Of a DNA stretch of 64,000 nt, positions 1-8,068 are shown piece by piece. The stretch is from assembly GCF_000482705.1 (NCBI RefSeq), contig NZ_AXWO01000004.1, positions 62,001 through 126,000 of the forward strand, read 5' to 3'. The notes beneath the pieces were generated by a model. The model ran no database searches and was not told the origin of the DNA. It saw only the letters and a program-made list of their open reading frames with translations. The position numbers and the translations under genes are program-made. Each line of letters begins with the position of its first letter. The first letter of the stretch is position 1. The stretch is from Glycomyces arizonensis DSM 44726 (GTDB lineage Bacteria > Actinomycetota > Actinomycetes > Mycobacteriales > Micromonosporaceae).

Positions 1-2
1 GT

Positions 3-38
3 CGAGACCCGTGATCGCGTACGTGATCACGGGTCTCG
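3..38. terminator. Strong symmetric hairpin, likely intrinsic terminator
   Basis: A perfect 14-bp inverted repeat (positions 3-16 and 25-38) encloses an 8-nt loop. It is followed by a T-richer stretch. It probably ends the gene that lies left of the window. Nothing coding is visible from here to position 292; that stretch also holds a short direct repeat (TGTCACACC at 132-140 and 151-159). Confidence 0.75.
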
Positions 39-292
39 TTCGTTCTACCCTTCGGGTGAACTCCCTGAGTATGATTTGTCCATCTTGACCCAATTCGCCC
101 GCCAGTGTTCGAATCCCACGCCCGCCTAAACTGTCACACCCTTATCCGGGTGTCACACCGCTTTGAGAGGCTCGGGTCATTTCTCAGGTTGGCGTGAAGG
201 TGGGATCGGGAGGGTATCCCGGGGCACCCGGTACGGCCTTCGGCGGCGCTGCCGCCGCCCGGCGGCCGAACCCCCGACCTTCTGATCTGTAG

Positions 293-682
293 TCAGATCA
301 CCCAGCCCGCGGTCCGCAGCACCACCGTCACCAGGCCCGCTCCCAGGATCGCCGCGGCCGTCCCCGCCACCCCGGCCCGCCATCCCGCCCGCGGCAGACG
401 CAGCAGCACCGCCACCAGCAGGCTCGCCGCCAGCGACGAACCCAGCCACGCCCACCCGCCCGCGAGCGTCGCCGAGACCCGCGCCGCCGCCGTGCAGCCG
501 GTGTCGACGCACTTCCCGTCCACCGCCGGCTGTGAGACCACCCACACCAGGTACACGAGCCACGGCACGACGTACCACGCCAGCGTCACCAGCAACGTCG
601 GCGTGAACGCCCGCTCGCCGGGCCGGTCGTCGCTCTCGGGGTCCAGGCGCGGACGCGGCGCGGGGCTCTCGTTCGGGGGCAT
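293..682 (-). CDS. Small hypothetical membrane protein
   Basis: This 129-residue protein has a charged, Pro-rich N-terminus (about residues 1-25) and then three to four hydrophobic segments (about 28-48, 72-92, 104-124). Two Cys residues (in GKCVDTGC) sit in the first external loop. I do not recognise a family. The start at 682 is preceded by an AAAGG-like ribosome site. It is divergent from dnaB, and the DnaA-box cluster lies between the two, so both genes may respond to DnaA binding. The N-terminal Pro/Asp/Glu stretch is typical of uncharacterised actinobacterial membrane proteins encoded near ribosomal or replication genes. Confidence 0.7.
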   Translation of the reverse strand: MPPNESPAPRPRLDPESDDRPGERAFTPTLLVTLAWYVVPWLVYLVWVVSQPAVDGKCVDTGCTAAARVSATLAGGWAWLGSSLAASLLVAVLLRLPRAGWRAGVAGTAAAILGAGLVTVVLRTAGWVI

Positions 683-781
683 CCGGGACCTTTCTCACGG
701 CGGGGCCCGCGAGCCGTTCCGGGGCGCGGGGTGCGGCGGGCGCTGTCCCCACCATCATGCCAAGTTGGCACGAACAAATTC

Positions 782-921
782 TCATCCACAGGCAGTGGAC
801 AACGAAACCGCAGCCCAGCACTGCAACGCGAGAAATGATCCCGTTGCTGTCCACAGGTTGTCCACAGGGCTGGGGTAGTTATCCACAGGTTATCCACAGC
901 CTTGTCCACAGGTTGTCCACA
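782..921 (+). promoter_or_regulatory. DnaA-box cluster upstream of dnaB
   Basis: Five perfect TTRTCCACA boxes lie at 858-866, 879-887, 890-898, 902-910 and 913-921, all in one orientation. Single-mismatch boxes lie at 782-790, 794-802 (reverse strand) and 847-855. Starts in the core are 11, 21, 11, 12 and 11 bp apart, that is, on one face of the helix. DnaA binding to TTNTCCACA is established. Whether this is an origin, a titration site or a dnaB control region is inference; dnaA and dnaN are not in the window. Confidence 0.85.
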
Positions 922-1031
922 GGGCTGTTTGCAACACCGCGGTGGACGACATAGCGTCATTCAGGCCGCCCGGTGTCGTACCCCGGCGGTAGATTCTCGA
1001 TGAACGCACGGTGACTGAGGGGGTGGCGAAC

Positions 1032-2471
1032 ATGACCGACGTGTCCACCGAGGGCGGCTACTCGCGCGGCCAGAACGGCGCTCGCACGGTCGGCGGAGCC
1101 TACTTCGACGGGCCCCCGCCGGACGACCCCTTCGGCGGCGCCCGCGCCTACGAGCGCACCCCGCCCCAGGACCTCGCGGCCGAGCAGTCGGTCCTCGGCG
1201 GCATGCTCATGAGCAAGGACGCCATCGCCGATGTCGTCGAGACCCTCAAGGCGAGCGACTTCTACAAGCCCAGCCACGGCATCGTCTTCGACGCCATCAC
1301 CGACAAGTTCGCCAACGGCGAGCCCGCCGACGCGGTCACCATCGCCGCCGCGCTCGCCGACTCCGGCGACCTCGGCAAGGTCGGCGGCGGCCCCTACCTG
1401 CACGACCTGCTCAACGCGGTGCCCACCGCCGCGAACGCCGGCTACTACGCCCGCATCGTCAAGGACAAGGCGATCCTGCGCCGCCTCATCGAGGCCGGCA
1501 CCAAGGTCGTCCAGTACGGCTACGGCGGCGGCCAGGGCGGCCGCGACATCGACGACCTGGTCGACCTCGCTCAGCAGGCCGTCTACGACGTCACCGACAA
1601 GCGCCAGAGCGAGGACTTCTCGATCCTGTCCGACCTGCTCCAGCCGGCCATGGACGAGATCGAGGCCATCGGCGCCAACCAGGGCGTCCTCACCGGTGTG
1701 CCCACCGGCTTCGCCGACCTCGACCGGCTCCTGTCGGGCCTCCAGCCCGGCCAGCTCATCATCGTCGCCGGGCGCCCGGGCCTCGGCAAGTCCACCGCCG
1801 CGATGGACTTCATGCGGCACGCCTCGCTCCACCACCGGCACGCCGCCGCGCTGTTCAGCCTGGAGATGAGCAAGCTCGAGATCGTCATGCGCCTGCTCAG
1901 CGCCGAGACCCGCGTCCCGATGCACGTCCTGCGCTCGGGCGATCTGTCCGACGACGACTGGACGCGCCTGGCCAAGCGGATGGGCGACATCTCCGAGGCA
2001 CCGCTGTTCGTCGACGACACCGCGTCGATGACGATGATGGAGATCCGGGCCAAGGCCCGGCGGCTCAAGCAGCGCCACGACCTCAAGCTCATGGTGGTCG
2101 ACTACCTCCAACTCATGACCTCGCCGAAGAAGACCGAGTCGAGGCAGCAGGAGGTCTCCGAGATCAGCCGCGGGCTCAAGCTGCTGGCCAAGGAGATCGA
2201 GTGCCCGGTGATCGCGGTCGCGCAGCTCAACCGCGGCCCCGAGCAGCGCACCGACAAGCGCCCGCAGCTGAGCGACCTTCGTGAAAGCGGCAGTTTGGAG
2301 CAGGACGCCGACGTGGTCATCCTGCTGCACCGCGACGACTACTACGACAAGGAGTCGCCGCGCGCGGGCGAGGCGGACTTCATCGTCGCCAAGCACCGCA
2401 ACGGCGCCACCGACACGATCACGGTGGCCGCCCAGTTGCACCTGTCCCGTTTCGTCGACATGGCGGTGTGA
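1032..2471 (+). CDS. dnaB: Replicative DNA helicase DnaB
   Basis: The hexameric 5'-3' helicase of the replication fork. The 479-residue product has the DnaB N-terminal domain (about residues 45-150; PQDLAAEQSVLGGML) and the RecA-like C-terminal ATPase: Walker A GRPGLGKST near residue 248, Walker B with VDYLQLM near 355, and the arginine-finger region RESGSLEQDADVV near 415. I chose ATG 1032 because GAGGGGG sits 9 nt upstream; an in-frame GTG at 1011 would add seven residues. No intein interrupts the P-loop or the later insertion sites, unlike in many mycobacteria. The gene stands alone downstream of the DnaA-box cluster. The N-terminal Gly-rich extension (about 40 residues) is typical of actinomycetes. 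Confidence 0.97.
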   Translation: MTDVSTEGGYSRGQNGARTVGGAYFDGPPPDDPFGGARAYERTPPQDLAAEQSVLGGMLMSKDAIADVVETLKASDFYKPSHGIVFDAITDKFANGEPADAVTIAAALADSGDLGKVGGGPYLHDLLNAVPTAANAGYYARIVKDKAILRRLIEAGTKVVQYGYGGGQGGRDIDDLVDLAQQAVYDVTDKRQSEDFSILSDLLQPAMDEIEAIGANQGVLTGVPTGFADLDRLLSGLQPGQLIIVAGRPGLGKSTAAMDFMRHASLHHRHAAALFSLEMSKLEIVMRLLSAETRVPMHVLRSGDLSDDDWTRLAKRMGDISEAPLFVDDTASMTMMEIRAKARRLKQRHDLKLMVVDYLQLMTSPKKTESRQQEVSEISRGLKLLAKEIECPVIAVAQLNRGPEQRTDKRPQLSDLRESGSLEQDADVVILLHRDDYYDKESPRAGEADFIVAKHRNGATDTITVAAQLHLSRFVDMAV

Positions 2472-2690
2472 GCGCGGAGTCGTCCGCACCCTCGCGACGA
2501 CGCGGCCACCGGTGGACCAGAACCCGCGAACGGCGGGTGGTGCGCGCCCGCGACGACGGCCCCTCGATCATCGCTTCGAGTGTCGGGCGCTGGGACTGTC
2601 CGTGTCCACCGCGACGGCGCGACCCCGGCGGATCGGCACCCGCGAAGGCGTGTCGTCCGCGCGCTCAGCGCGGCGGCACTGCCGCCCCTG

Positions 2691-2866
2691 CTGAGCTGTT
2701 GAACGGCTCGGCAGTGCGGCGGCTCGCCCCTTCGGCGACTCAGGCGGTCGGCGGCCCGGTCGTTTGCGAACTCAGCTGTCCGACAGCTGCGCCGTTTGAC
2801 AGCTCAGCCGTTCGGCGGCTCAACTGATTGACAACGCAGCCGTCCGGCAATTCAGTCGTCGAACAG
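2691..2866. repeat. Degenerate 16-bp tandem repeat array, 11 units
   Basis: Eleven consecutive 16-bp units run from 2691 to 2866. Typical units are CTCAGCCGTTCGGCGG (2803-2818) and CTCAGCTGTCCGACAG (2771-2786). Each unit carries a small internal GCCG/CGGC dyad. The last unit overlaps the stop codon of the zinc-ribbon gene. The period is not a multiple of three, so this is not a protein repeat. The remaining stretch after dnaB (2472-2690) shows no gene. Confidence 0.85.
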
Positions 2867-3175
2867 CTCGGAGAAGATCGAGCGCTTCTTCTTTTTCTTG
2901 TAGTAATAGTCGTCGTGACCGCGGCGGTGATCGTCGTCGTAGCGACGCCGATCGTCATGGCGACGGTCGTCGTAGCGGCGCTCCTCGCGGTACTGAGGCG
3001 CCTGGGGCGCGACGGGCGCACCCTGCTGATTGAAGGCGGCCTCGGCGTCGAGGAGGTGTTCCAGCTCGCCCCGGTCGAGGAAGATTCCCCGGCACTCGGT
3101 GCACTGGTCCACAGTGACGCGATTCCGCTCGTACTGGCGCATCATCGCGCCGCATTTCGGACAGGTGAGATCCAT
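2852..3175 (-). CDS. TFIIB-type zinc-ribbon protein
   Basis: A 107-residue protein whose first 40 residues form a zinc ribbon (CPKCG near residue 5, CTECRG near 25, then a DRGELEHLL helix), matching the zf-TFIIB family of small bacterial proteins of unknown role. The tail is unusual: Arg/Asp/Tyr-rich blocks (RRYDDRR, RRHDDRR) followed by a run of Tyr and Lys, then an acidic end. Zinc binding is expected from the family; nucleic-acid contact by the tail is inference. Start ATG 3175 is preferred over GTG 3184 because a TACGGT hexamer ends 7 nt upstream, the leaderless arrangement seen elsewhere in this window. Confidence 0.85.
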   Translation of the reverse strand: MDLTCPKCGAMMRQYERNRVTVDQCTECRGIFLDRGELEHLLDAEAAFNQQGAPVAPQAPQYREERRYDDRRHDDRRRYDDDHRRGHDDYYYKKKKKRSIFSELFDD

Positions 3176-3188
3176 GGGCGCCACCGTA
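3176..3188 (-). promoter_or_regulatory. Putative leaderless -10 element
   Basis: TACGGT on the minus strand ends 7 nt before ATG 3175. No ribosome site is present. Confidence 0.4.
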
Positions 3189-3299
3189 CATGCAAAAGTC
3201 GTGAACTGCTAATCAGAGCGTCGAAGCTGTCCAGAACGGTTCGGAATCAAAGCTTCGGCGTCATTATTAGTCAGCATTGACCCGATGCGGTGCCGTCAG

Positions 3300-4553
3300 T
3301 CACCGCCACCATTCGACGACCAGTGACGGTCCGAGGCCCTGGCCATCGGTGGCCGCCGCCCGACCGGCGGCGGCGTCGCGCAGTGGCAGCCACCACCCCA
3401 GGAGCACCACCGGATAGAGGAGGTAACCGAACCGGGTCGACGGCATGAGCAGGAACGCCGTCGACAGCCCTCCGGCGCACCACAGCGCCGCCGACGCGGC
3501 CGTCACCGGCGGTCGGCGCCACAGCAGCACCGCGATCACCAGTGCCGCCACGCCCAGCAGCACGGGCGCGATCACCTCCCCGCCGGGGACGTGCTGCGCC
3601 ACAAGGAAGCCGGGCAGCGGCGACTGGGCCGGGGACTCCACCACGCCGTGGCCGAGGCCGAAGGCCAGCACGTTGTCGAAGAAGCCGCGCGGGTCGGTCA
3701 CGAGCACCGGGACCATCGTCACCGCCACGGGTGCGGCGAAGCCGAGCAGGTAGCGGCGCAGTGCCGCGGTCGAGCCCGAGCCCCGCCAGACCAGGAACGC
3801 CAGGACCACCGCCACCGGCCAGGCGAACAGCTTCAGCGCCCCCGCCGCGCCGATCGCGAGCCCGGCGCCGAGCCACCGTCCGCGTGCGCCGAACGCCAGC
3901 GCCAGCACCATCAGGCCGACCACGGGCATGTCGTCGCCGCCGGTGGTGAACGTCAAGGCGCACACCGGGAAGATGACGCTCGCTTGGAACGCGCGCAGCA
4001 GCGTGCCCTTGCCCGCCAATCCGCGCAGCAGGCTGAACGCCGCGGCGAGGCAGACCGCGGTGGCCAGCGCGAAGTACAGGCGCGCGTCGGTCCACCAGTG
4101 CTCGCCGAGCAGCGCCGCGGGCAGCCCGAACACGGCCATGCCCGGCTGATAAGGGTTATAGCCTATAAGCGGCGCAGTCAGTGTCTCGATCGCGTCGGCG
4201 TGCAGATAGGGGCTGCCGGTCTCCAGGAGCCGCTCCCCGGAGGACTCGACGACGAGGACCTCCTCCTGGGCGCGGCCGCTCACCCCGTTCGCCCGTTCGA
4301 CCGCCTGCGTCACCAGGGGTATGGCGGTGACGGCCACGGCGGTGGCCGCGGCGACGAGCGCCCGTTGGAACCAGGGGACGCCGAGCTGCATCAGCAGTAT
4401 TGCGACGACGAGCGCGGCAGGCGCGTACCCGCCGACGGCGACGGCGCCCCAGTGCTCGTGCGGCGCCAGCGTCGTCCACAGCGCGGTGGCGCCGGCGAAC
4501 AGGGCGGCGACCCCGTAGAGGGCGAGATCGATGATCAGCGGACGCTTGGACAC
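3300..4553 (-). CDS. GT87/DUF2029-type polyprenol-linked glycosyltransferase, membrane
   Basis: The 417-residue multi-span protein has about ten hydrophobic helices. A long first external loop (about residues 95-140) includes an HADAIETL stretch and a YNPYQPGM segment. This layout resembles GT87 mannosyltransferases (DUF2029), which transfer mannose from polyprenyl phosphate outside the membrane in actinobacteria; the acceptor cannot be told from sequence. Its start overlaps the end of the upstream ATPase gene by 19 bp, implying co-transcription. One oddity: the AT-rich palindrome TTATAGCCTATAA (4156-4168) is embedded in the codons for LIGYNPY and forces rare ATA and CTT codons. Confidence 0.75.
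   Translation of the reverse strand: MSKRPLIIDLALYGVAALFAGATALWTTLAPHEHWGAVAVGGYAPAALVVAILLMQLGVPWFQRALVAAATAVAVTAIPLVTQAVERANGVSGRAQEEVLVVESSGERLLETGSPYLHADAIETLTAPLIGYNPYQPGMAVFGLPAALLGEHWWTDARLYFALATAVCLAAAFSLLRGLAGKGTLLRAFQASVIFPVCALTFTTGGDDMPVVGLMVLALAFGARGRWLGAGLAIGAAGALKLFAWPVAVVLAFLVWRGSGSTAALRRYLLGFAAPVAVTMVPVLVTDPRGFFDNVLAFGLGHGVVESPAQSPLPGFLVAQHVPGGEVIAPVLLGVAALVIAVLLWRRPPVTAASAALWCAGGLSTAFLLMPSTRFGYLLYPVVLLGWWLPLRDAAAGRAAATDGQGLGPSLVVEWWR
4156..4168. promoter_or_regulatory. AT-rich palindrome inside a coding region
   Basis: TTATAGCCTATAA. The reverse-strand reading recurs exactly at 25425-25437 and 25596-25608. In the 25596 copy the match extends rightward through AACCYTT. Confidence 0.6.
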
Positions 4554-4963
4554 GCGCCTAAGCGTACGGGGATGCGCGCCCAGACCTCCTGCGTGCCATC
4601 GCCGCGCGAGCGGGAACCCCAGTCACTGGACAGTTTGGACACGATGAACATGCCTCTGCCGTGGGCGGAGTCGAGGCTGACCGAGCACACGTGCGGGTGG
4701 GTGGAGCCGCCGCCGTCGAGGACGCGGACCTCGACGGCGCCGGAGTCGAAGCTGCAGGTGACGCACAGGTCCCCGGCGGCCAGCGGCCGGGCGTGGCGCA
4801 CCGCGTTCGAAACCAGTTCGGTGGCGCACACGAGCAGGTCGTCGCGGCAGTCCTGAGGCAGGTCGGGGAGGGATTCGCGCAGCCACTGCCGGACCATGGT
4901 GGGGGCGCCTGACTGGTGGGGGACGCGGAGGCGCTCAGGCGCCGGTGTCGCCGCTGGCATCAT
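4535..4963 (-). CDS. RsbW-like ATP-binding (anti-sigma/regulatory) protein
   Basis: A 142-residue stand-alone GHKL ATPase domain. It shows the N-box ELVSNAVRHA (about residues 56-65), the G1-like VRVLDGGG (about 88-95) and the G2-like HGRGMFIV (about 110-117). Such single-domain HATPase_c_2 proteins are abundant in actinomycetes and usually act as anti-sigma kinases or partners of anti-anti-sigma factors; no partner is adjacent. ATG 4963 is chosen because GGGAGGGG lies just upstream; in-frame codons further upstream have no such support. It overlaps the glycosyltransferase gene by 19 bp, so the two are likely one operon. Confidence 0.85.
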   Translation of the reverse strand: MMPAATPAPERLRVPHQSGAPTMVRQWLRESLPDLPQDCRDDLLVCATELVSNAVRHARPLAAGDLCVTCSFDSGAVEVRVLDGGGSTHPHVCSVSLDSAHGRGMFIVSKLSSDWGSRSRGDGTQEVWARIPVRLGACPSVR

Positions 4964-5126
4964 GAACCCCTCCCACCGCGGTCCGCAACGTCGAAAGCTA
5001 TACAGCAACCTACCTGCTGCCGGGCGATGACGCCAGCATTACGGACGGACCCTGAGTCCGTCATCCGTGCTCGGCCGCCGGTCGGCCCAGGGGTCTGGCG
5101 GGCCGCCGTGAGAAAGCGCACGGTAG

Positions 5127-5867
5127 TCAGTCGGCGGCGCTGAGGAGCGCTTCGCGGATCGCGGCGGGCCGGTCGGTGAAGAGAAGGTCGGCACCGGCCT
5201 CGGCCATGCGCCGCGCGGTGTCGGCGTCGTTGACGGTCCAGACCCACGCCTCGTAGCCCTGCTCGTGGGTGCGCTCGATGAACGTCGGCGTGGACTCGAC
5301 GTGGTCGACGCGGGAGCTGAGGACCTGGACGCCCTCGGGCGGGCGGCGGAAGGGGTATTCGAAGATCCACACCAGCGGGGTGTCCCCGTCCAGCTCGCGC
5401 CAGGTCTTCAGGGCGGCCCTGGAGAAGGACATGACGGTGGTGTCCAGGCCGGGCCAGCGGCGCAGCGTCTCCCACAGCCGCATCTCCAGGCGCGGGCCGA
5501 ACTTGGAGGGGTGCTTGGCCTCGATGAGGAGCTTGATCTCCTTGCCGGAGTCGACGACGAGGCCGAACAGGTCTTCGACGGTGGCGATGCGGGCGGCCTC
5601 GGGGTCGTCGCCGCAGTCGGGGTGGTTGGCGGCGAAGTTGAGCTCGCGCAGCTGGGCGAGGGTGAGATCGGATACGGCGCCCTTGCCGTCGGAGGTGCGC
5701 TTGACAGTGCGGTCGTGGTGGAGGACCAGGTGCCCGTCGGCGGTCAGCCGGATGTCGAACTCGAACGCGTTGGCGCCTTCGACGATCGCCTGCCGGTAGG
5801 CGGCCAGGGAGTGCTCGGGAAGGAACTCGTTGGCGCCCCGGTGGGCGGCGATCAGCGGTTGGGACAC
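5127..5867 (-). CDS. Glycerophosphodiester phosphodiesterase
   Basis: Hydrolyses glycerophosphodiesters to glycerol-3-phosphate and an alcohol. The 246-residue TIM-barrel protein carries the family signatures AAHRGANEFLPEHS at the N-terminus (catalytic His and Glu), FEFDIRLTADGHLVLHHD near residue 42 (metal-binding Glu/Asp and second His), a central EAK near residue 115 and a C-terminal WTVND. No signal peptide is visible, so it is probably cytosolic. Start GTG 5867 is favoured because the protein begins close to the first strand and TATCGT lies exactly 6 nt upstream; a GTG at 5924 would add 19 Ala/Thr-rich residues. Confidence 0.9.
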   Translation of the reverse strand: MSQPLIAAHRGANEFLPEHSLAAYRQAIVEGANAFEFDIRLTADGHLVLHHDRTVKRTSDGKGAVSDLTLAQLRELNFAANHPDCGDDPEAARIATVEDLFGLVVDSGKEIKLLIEAKHPSKFGPRLEMRLWETLRRWPGLDTTVMSFSRAALKTWRELDGDTPLVWIFEYPFRRPPEGVQVLSSRVDHVESTPTFIERTHEQGYEAWVWTVNDADTARRMAEAGADLLFTDRPAAIREALLSAAD

Positions 5868-5879
5868 ACCACGACGATA
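5868..5879 (-). promoter_or_regulatory. Putative leaderless -10 element
   Basis: TATCGT, then six bases, then GTG 5867. This pattern decides the start codon. Confidence 0.45.
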
Positions 5880-5940
5880 ACCGGTGCCGGTCGCGGCGGT
5901 GGCGGGCTCGGTTGCGGCGACCACTGGTGAGCGGGCGGTC

Positions 5941-6115
5941 TTCGGTCTGGTTCGGGTGGCGGTGGGAGACGGGCCGGTTGGCCAGCCTTCAGTCTGGTTC
6001 GGGTGGCGGTGGGAGACGGGCCGGTTGGCCAGCCTTCAGTCTGGTTCGGGTGGCGGTGGGAGACGGGCCGGTTGGCCAGCCTTCAGTCTGGTTCGGGTGG
6101 CGGTGGGAGACGGGC
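5941..6115. repeat. 47-bp tandem repeat, about 3.7 copies
   Basis: Units start at 5941, 5988, 6035 and 6082 and are nearly identical; the fourth is cut after about 34 bp. Each contains TCTGGTTCGGGTGGCGGTGG and GGCCGGTTGGCCAG. The array fills the gap between the divergent phosphodiesterase and larB genes and so lies in the larB promoter region. The near identity suggests recent expansion and copy-number variation. Confidence 0.95.
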
Positions 6116-6130
6116 GGGTGACAGGATCGG

Positions 6131-6820
6131 ATGGTGCAGTACGACGAGCAGGGATACAAGGACCTGGGCTGGGCCAAGATCGACACGGGCCGCCCGGCGC
6201 GGACGGGCACGGCCGAGGCGGTCTACGCCGCCGGGAAGACGCCGGAGCAGGTGGTCGCGGCGCTGCGCGCGCTGCGCGAATCGCACCCGGGCCGCGTGGC
6301 GATCGCCACACGGTGCGACGCGGCGTGCGTCGAGCAGATCGAGGCGGCGTTCGGCGACGAGGCGCTGTGCGACTCGGGGGTCGCCGCGATCGGCGGCTTC
6401 CCCGAGCCGGAGGCGGGGCCACTCGCGGTGGTGTGCGCCGGGACGTCGGACCTGCCGGTGGCCAGGGAGGCCGAGCTCGTCGCGAAGGCGAACGGGCTCG
6501 ACGCGCACCTGGTGGCCGACGTCGGCGTCGCGGGCCTGCACCGGCTGCTGGACCGGCTGCCGCGCCTGCGGGAGGCGGTGTGCGTGATCGTCGTGGCCGG
6601 GATGGACGGGGCGCTGCCGAGCGTCGTGGCGGGCCTGGTGAGCGCGCCGGTGGTGGCGGTGCCGACGTCGGTGGGCTACGGGGCGGCCTTCGGCGGCCTC
6701 GCGCCGCTGCTGACGATGCTGAACTCCTGCTCGCCGGGCGTGACCGTGGTGAACATCGACAACGGGTTCGGGGCGGCGATCGCCGCGACCCGGATCATGA
6801 GCGTGAAGGCGGAGCGGTGA
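6131..6820 (+). CDS. larB: LarB: pyridinium-3,5-biscarboxylic acid mononucleotide synthase
   Basis: Carboxylates and hydrolyses nicotinic acid adenine dinucleotide in the first step of nickel-pincer (NPN) cofactor synthesis. The 229-residue product has the short N-terminal region and the PurE-like domain (AVVCAGTSDLPVAREAE near residue 100; CVIVVAGMDGALPSVVAGL near 153; PTSVGYGAAFGGLAPLL near 182; a C-terminal NIDNGFGAA), all as in LarB. An AGGA-type ribosome site precedes ATG 6131. It overlaps larC by GTGA and is therefore translationally coupled. No larE or larA is in the window, so the sulfur-transfer step and the client enzyme must be encoded elsewhere. Confidence 0.93.
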   Translation: MVQYDEQGYKDLGWAKIDTGRPARTGTAEAVYAAGKTPEQVVAALRALRESHPGRVAIATRCDAACVEQIEAAFGDEALCDSGVAAIGGFPEPEAGPLAVVCAGTSDLPVAREAELVAKANGLDAHLVADVGVAGLHRLLDRLPRLREAVCVIVVAGMDGALPSVVAGLVSAPVVAVPTSVGYGAAFGGLAPLLTMLNSCSPGVTVVNIDNGFGAAIAATRIMSVKAER

Positions 6821-7986
6821 GGGTCGCGTGGCTGGACTGCTCGGCGGGCGCGAGTGGCGACATGTTCCTGGGCGCCTTGGTCGGCGCGGGCGTCGATCTG
6901 GCGGTGATGCGGGAGGCCGTGGACGCGCTGGGCGTCGAGCGGATCCGGTTGACGTCCCGGATGGTGAAGCGGCACGGCCTGGAGGGCGTCAAGGTCGATG
7001 TCGAGGTCCCCGACGCGGCGGTGGACCGGCGCTGGCGGGCGATCCGCGGCATGATCGAGGGCGCTGAGCTGTCGGAGGGGGTCAAGGCGCGGGCGCTGGA
7101 CGCCTTCGGGCGGCTGGCGGCGGCCGAGTCGGCCTCGCACGGCATCGATGTCGACGACGTGCATTTCCACGAGGTGGGCGCGCTGGACTCGATCGCGGAC
7201 ATCGTCGGTTCGGCGGCGGGGCTGGAGGCGCTCGGGGCCGAGCGGGTGACCGCGTCGACGGTGACCGTCGGCGACGGGACGACGCGCGGCTCGCACGGTT
7301 CTATTCCGCTGCCCGCCCCGGCGGTGCTGCGGGTCCTGGCCGACGCCGAGGCGCCGTCCGTCGGCGCGGTGCCGTATGAGGCGTGCACGCCGACCGGCGC
7401 GGCGATCATCGCCGCGAGTGCGGACGCGTTCGGTTCGATGCCGGAGATGGTCGTCAAGCGGATCGGGGTCGGGGCGGGCGGGCGCGATCCGTCCGAGCGG
7501 GCGAACCTGCTGCGGATCGTGGTGGGCCGCGAGGTCGGCGCGATGGCACCGAGACCGGTGGTCATTGAAACCAATGTGGATGATCTGGATCCGCGGCTGT
7601 GGCCGTCGGCACTGGCGGCGCTGCTGGAGGCGGGGGCCTCTGATGCGTGGTTGACGCCGATCCTGATGAAGAAGGGGCGTCCGGCGCACACGGTCCATGT
7701 GCTGTGCCGGGCCGAGGCGGTGCGGGCGGTGCGCTCAGCGCTGGTGCGGCACACGACGACGATCGGGATGCGCTCCTACGAGATCGACAAGTACGCGCTG
7801 GAGCGCCGGTACACGTCGGTGGAGGTCGACGGCCGCGAGATCGGCGTGAAGCTCGCACTGGAGGACGGCGAGGTGGTCAACGCCTCGGTCGAGTACGAGG
7901 ACGCGGTGGCCGCCGCGGCGGCGCTGGGCAGGCCGGTGAAGGTCGTGATCGCTCAGGCGAGCGCGCTGGCGGCCGAGCGGTACTGA
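6817..7986 (+). CDS. larC: LarC: nickel-insertion cyclometallase for the pincer cofactor
   Basis: Inserts nickel into the sulfurated pyridinium mononucleotide using CTP. The 389-residue product starts with the hallmark LDCSAGASGDMFLGAL, has the histidine-containing VDDVHFHEVGALDSIADIVG near residue 105, the TPTGAAII segment near 192, and the C-terminal NVDDLDPRLWP and LTPILMKKGRPAH blocks. In lactobacilli larC is split by a programmed frameshift; here it is a single open frame. Start GTG 6817 overlaps the larB stop by 4 bp. Confidence 0.93.
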   Translation: MRVAWLDCSAGASGDMFLGALVGAGVDLAVMREAVDALGVERIRLTSRMVKRHGLEGVKVDVEVPDAAVDRRWRAIRGMIEGAELSEGVKARALDAFGRLAAAESASHGIDVDDVHFHEVGALDSIADIVGSAAGLEALGAERVTASTVTVGDGTTRGSHGSIPLPAPAVLRVLADAEAPSVGAVPYEACTPTGAAIIAASADAFGSMPEMVVKRIGVGAGGRDPSERANLLRIVVGREVGAMAPRPVVIETNVDDLDPRLWPSALAALLEAGASDAWLTPILMKKGRPAHTVHVLCRAEAVRAVRSALVRHTTTIGMRSYEIDKYALERRYTSVEVDGREIGVKLALEDGEVVNASVEYEDAVAAAAALGRPVKVVIAQASALAAERY

Positions 7987-8068
7987 CGGCCGAGTTCAGC
8001 CGCAGTCGCCGCCGTGTCCCGCGGACGAGTCGCGATGCGCTGAAAACGCCGGTCGCCGCCGAACGGTG

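Noticed and set aside
104-128. tRNA-like T-arm (GTTCGAATCCCAC) near the left edge
   Set aside because: The T stem does not pair and no acceptor, D or anticodon arm can be drawn.
1777-2340. Possible dnaB intein
   Set aside because: P-loop and downstream motifs are continuous and protein length is normal.
5941-6115. CRISPR array
   Set aside because: The 47-bp units are directly abutting with no spacers.
6817-7986. Programmed frameshift in larC
   Set aside because: A single open frame covers all LarC motifs.
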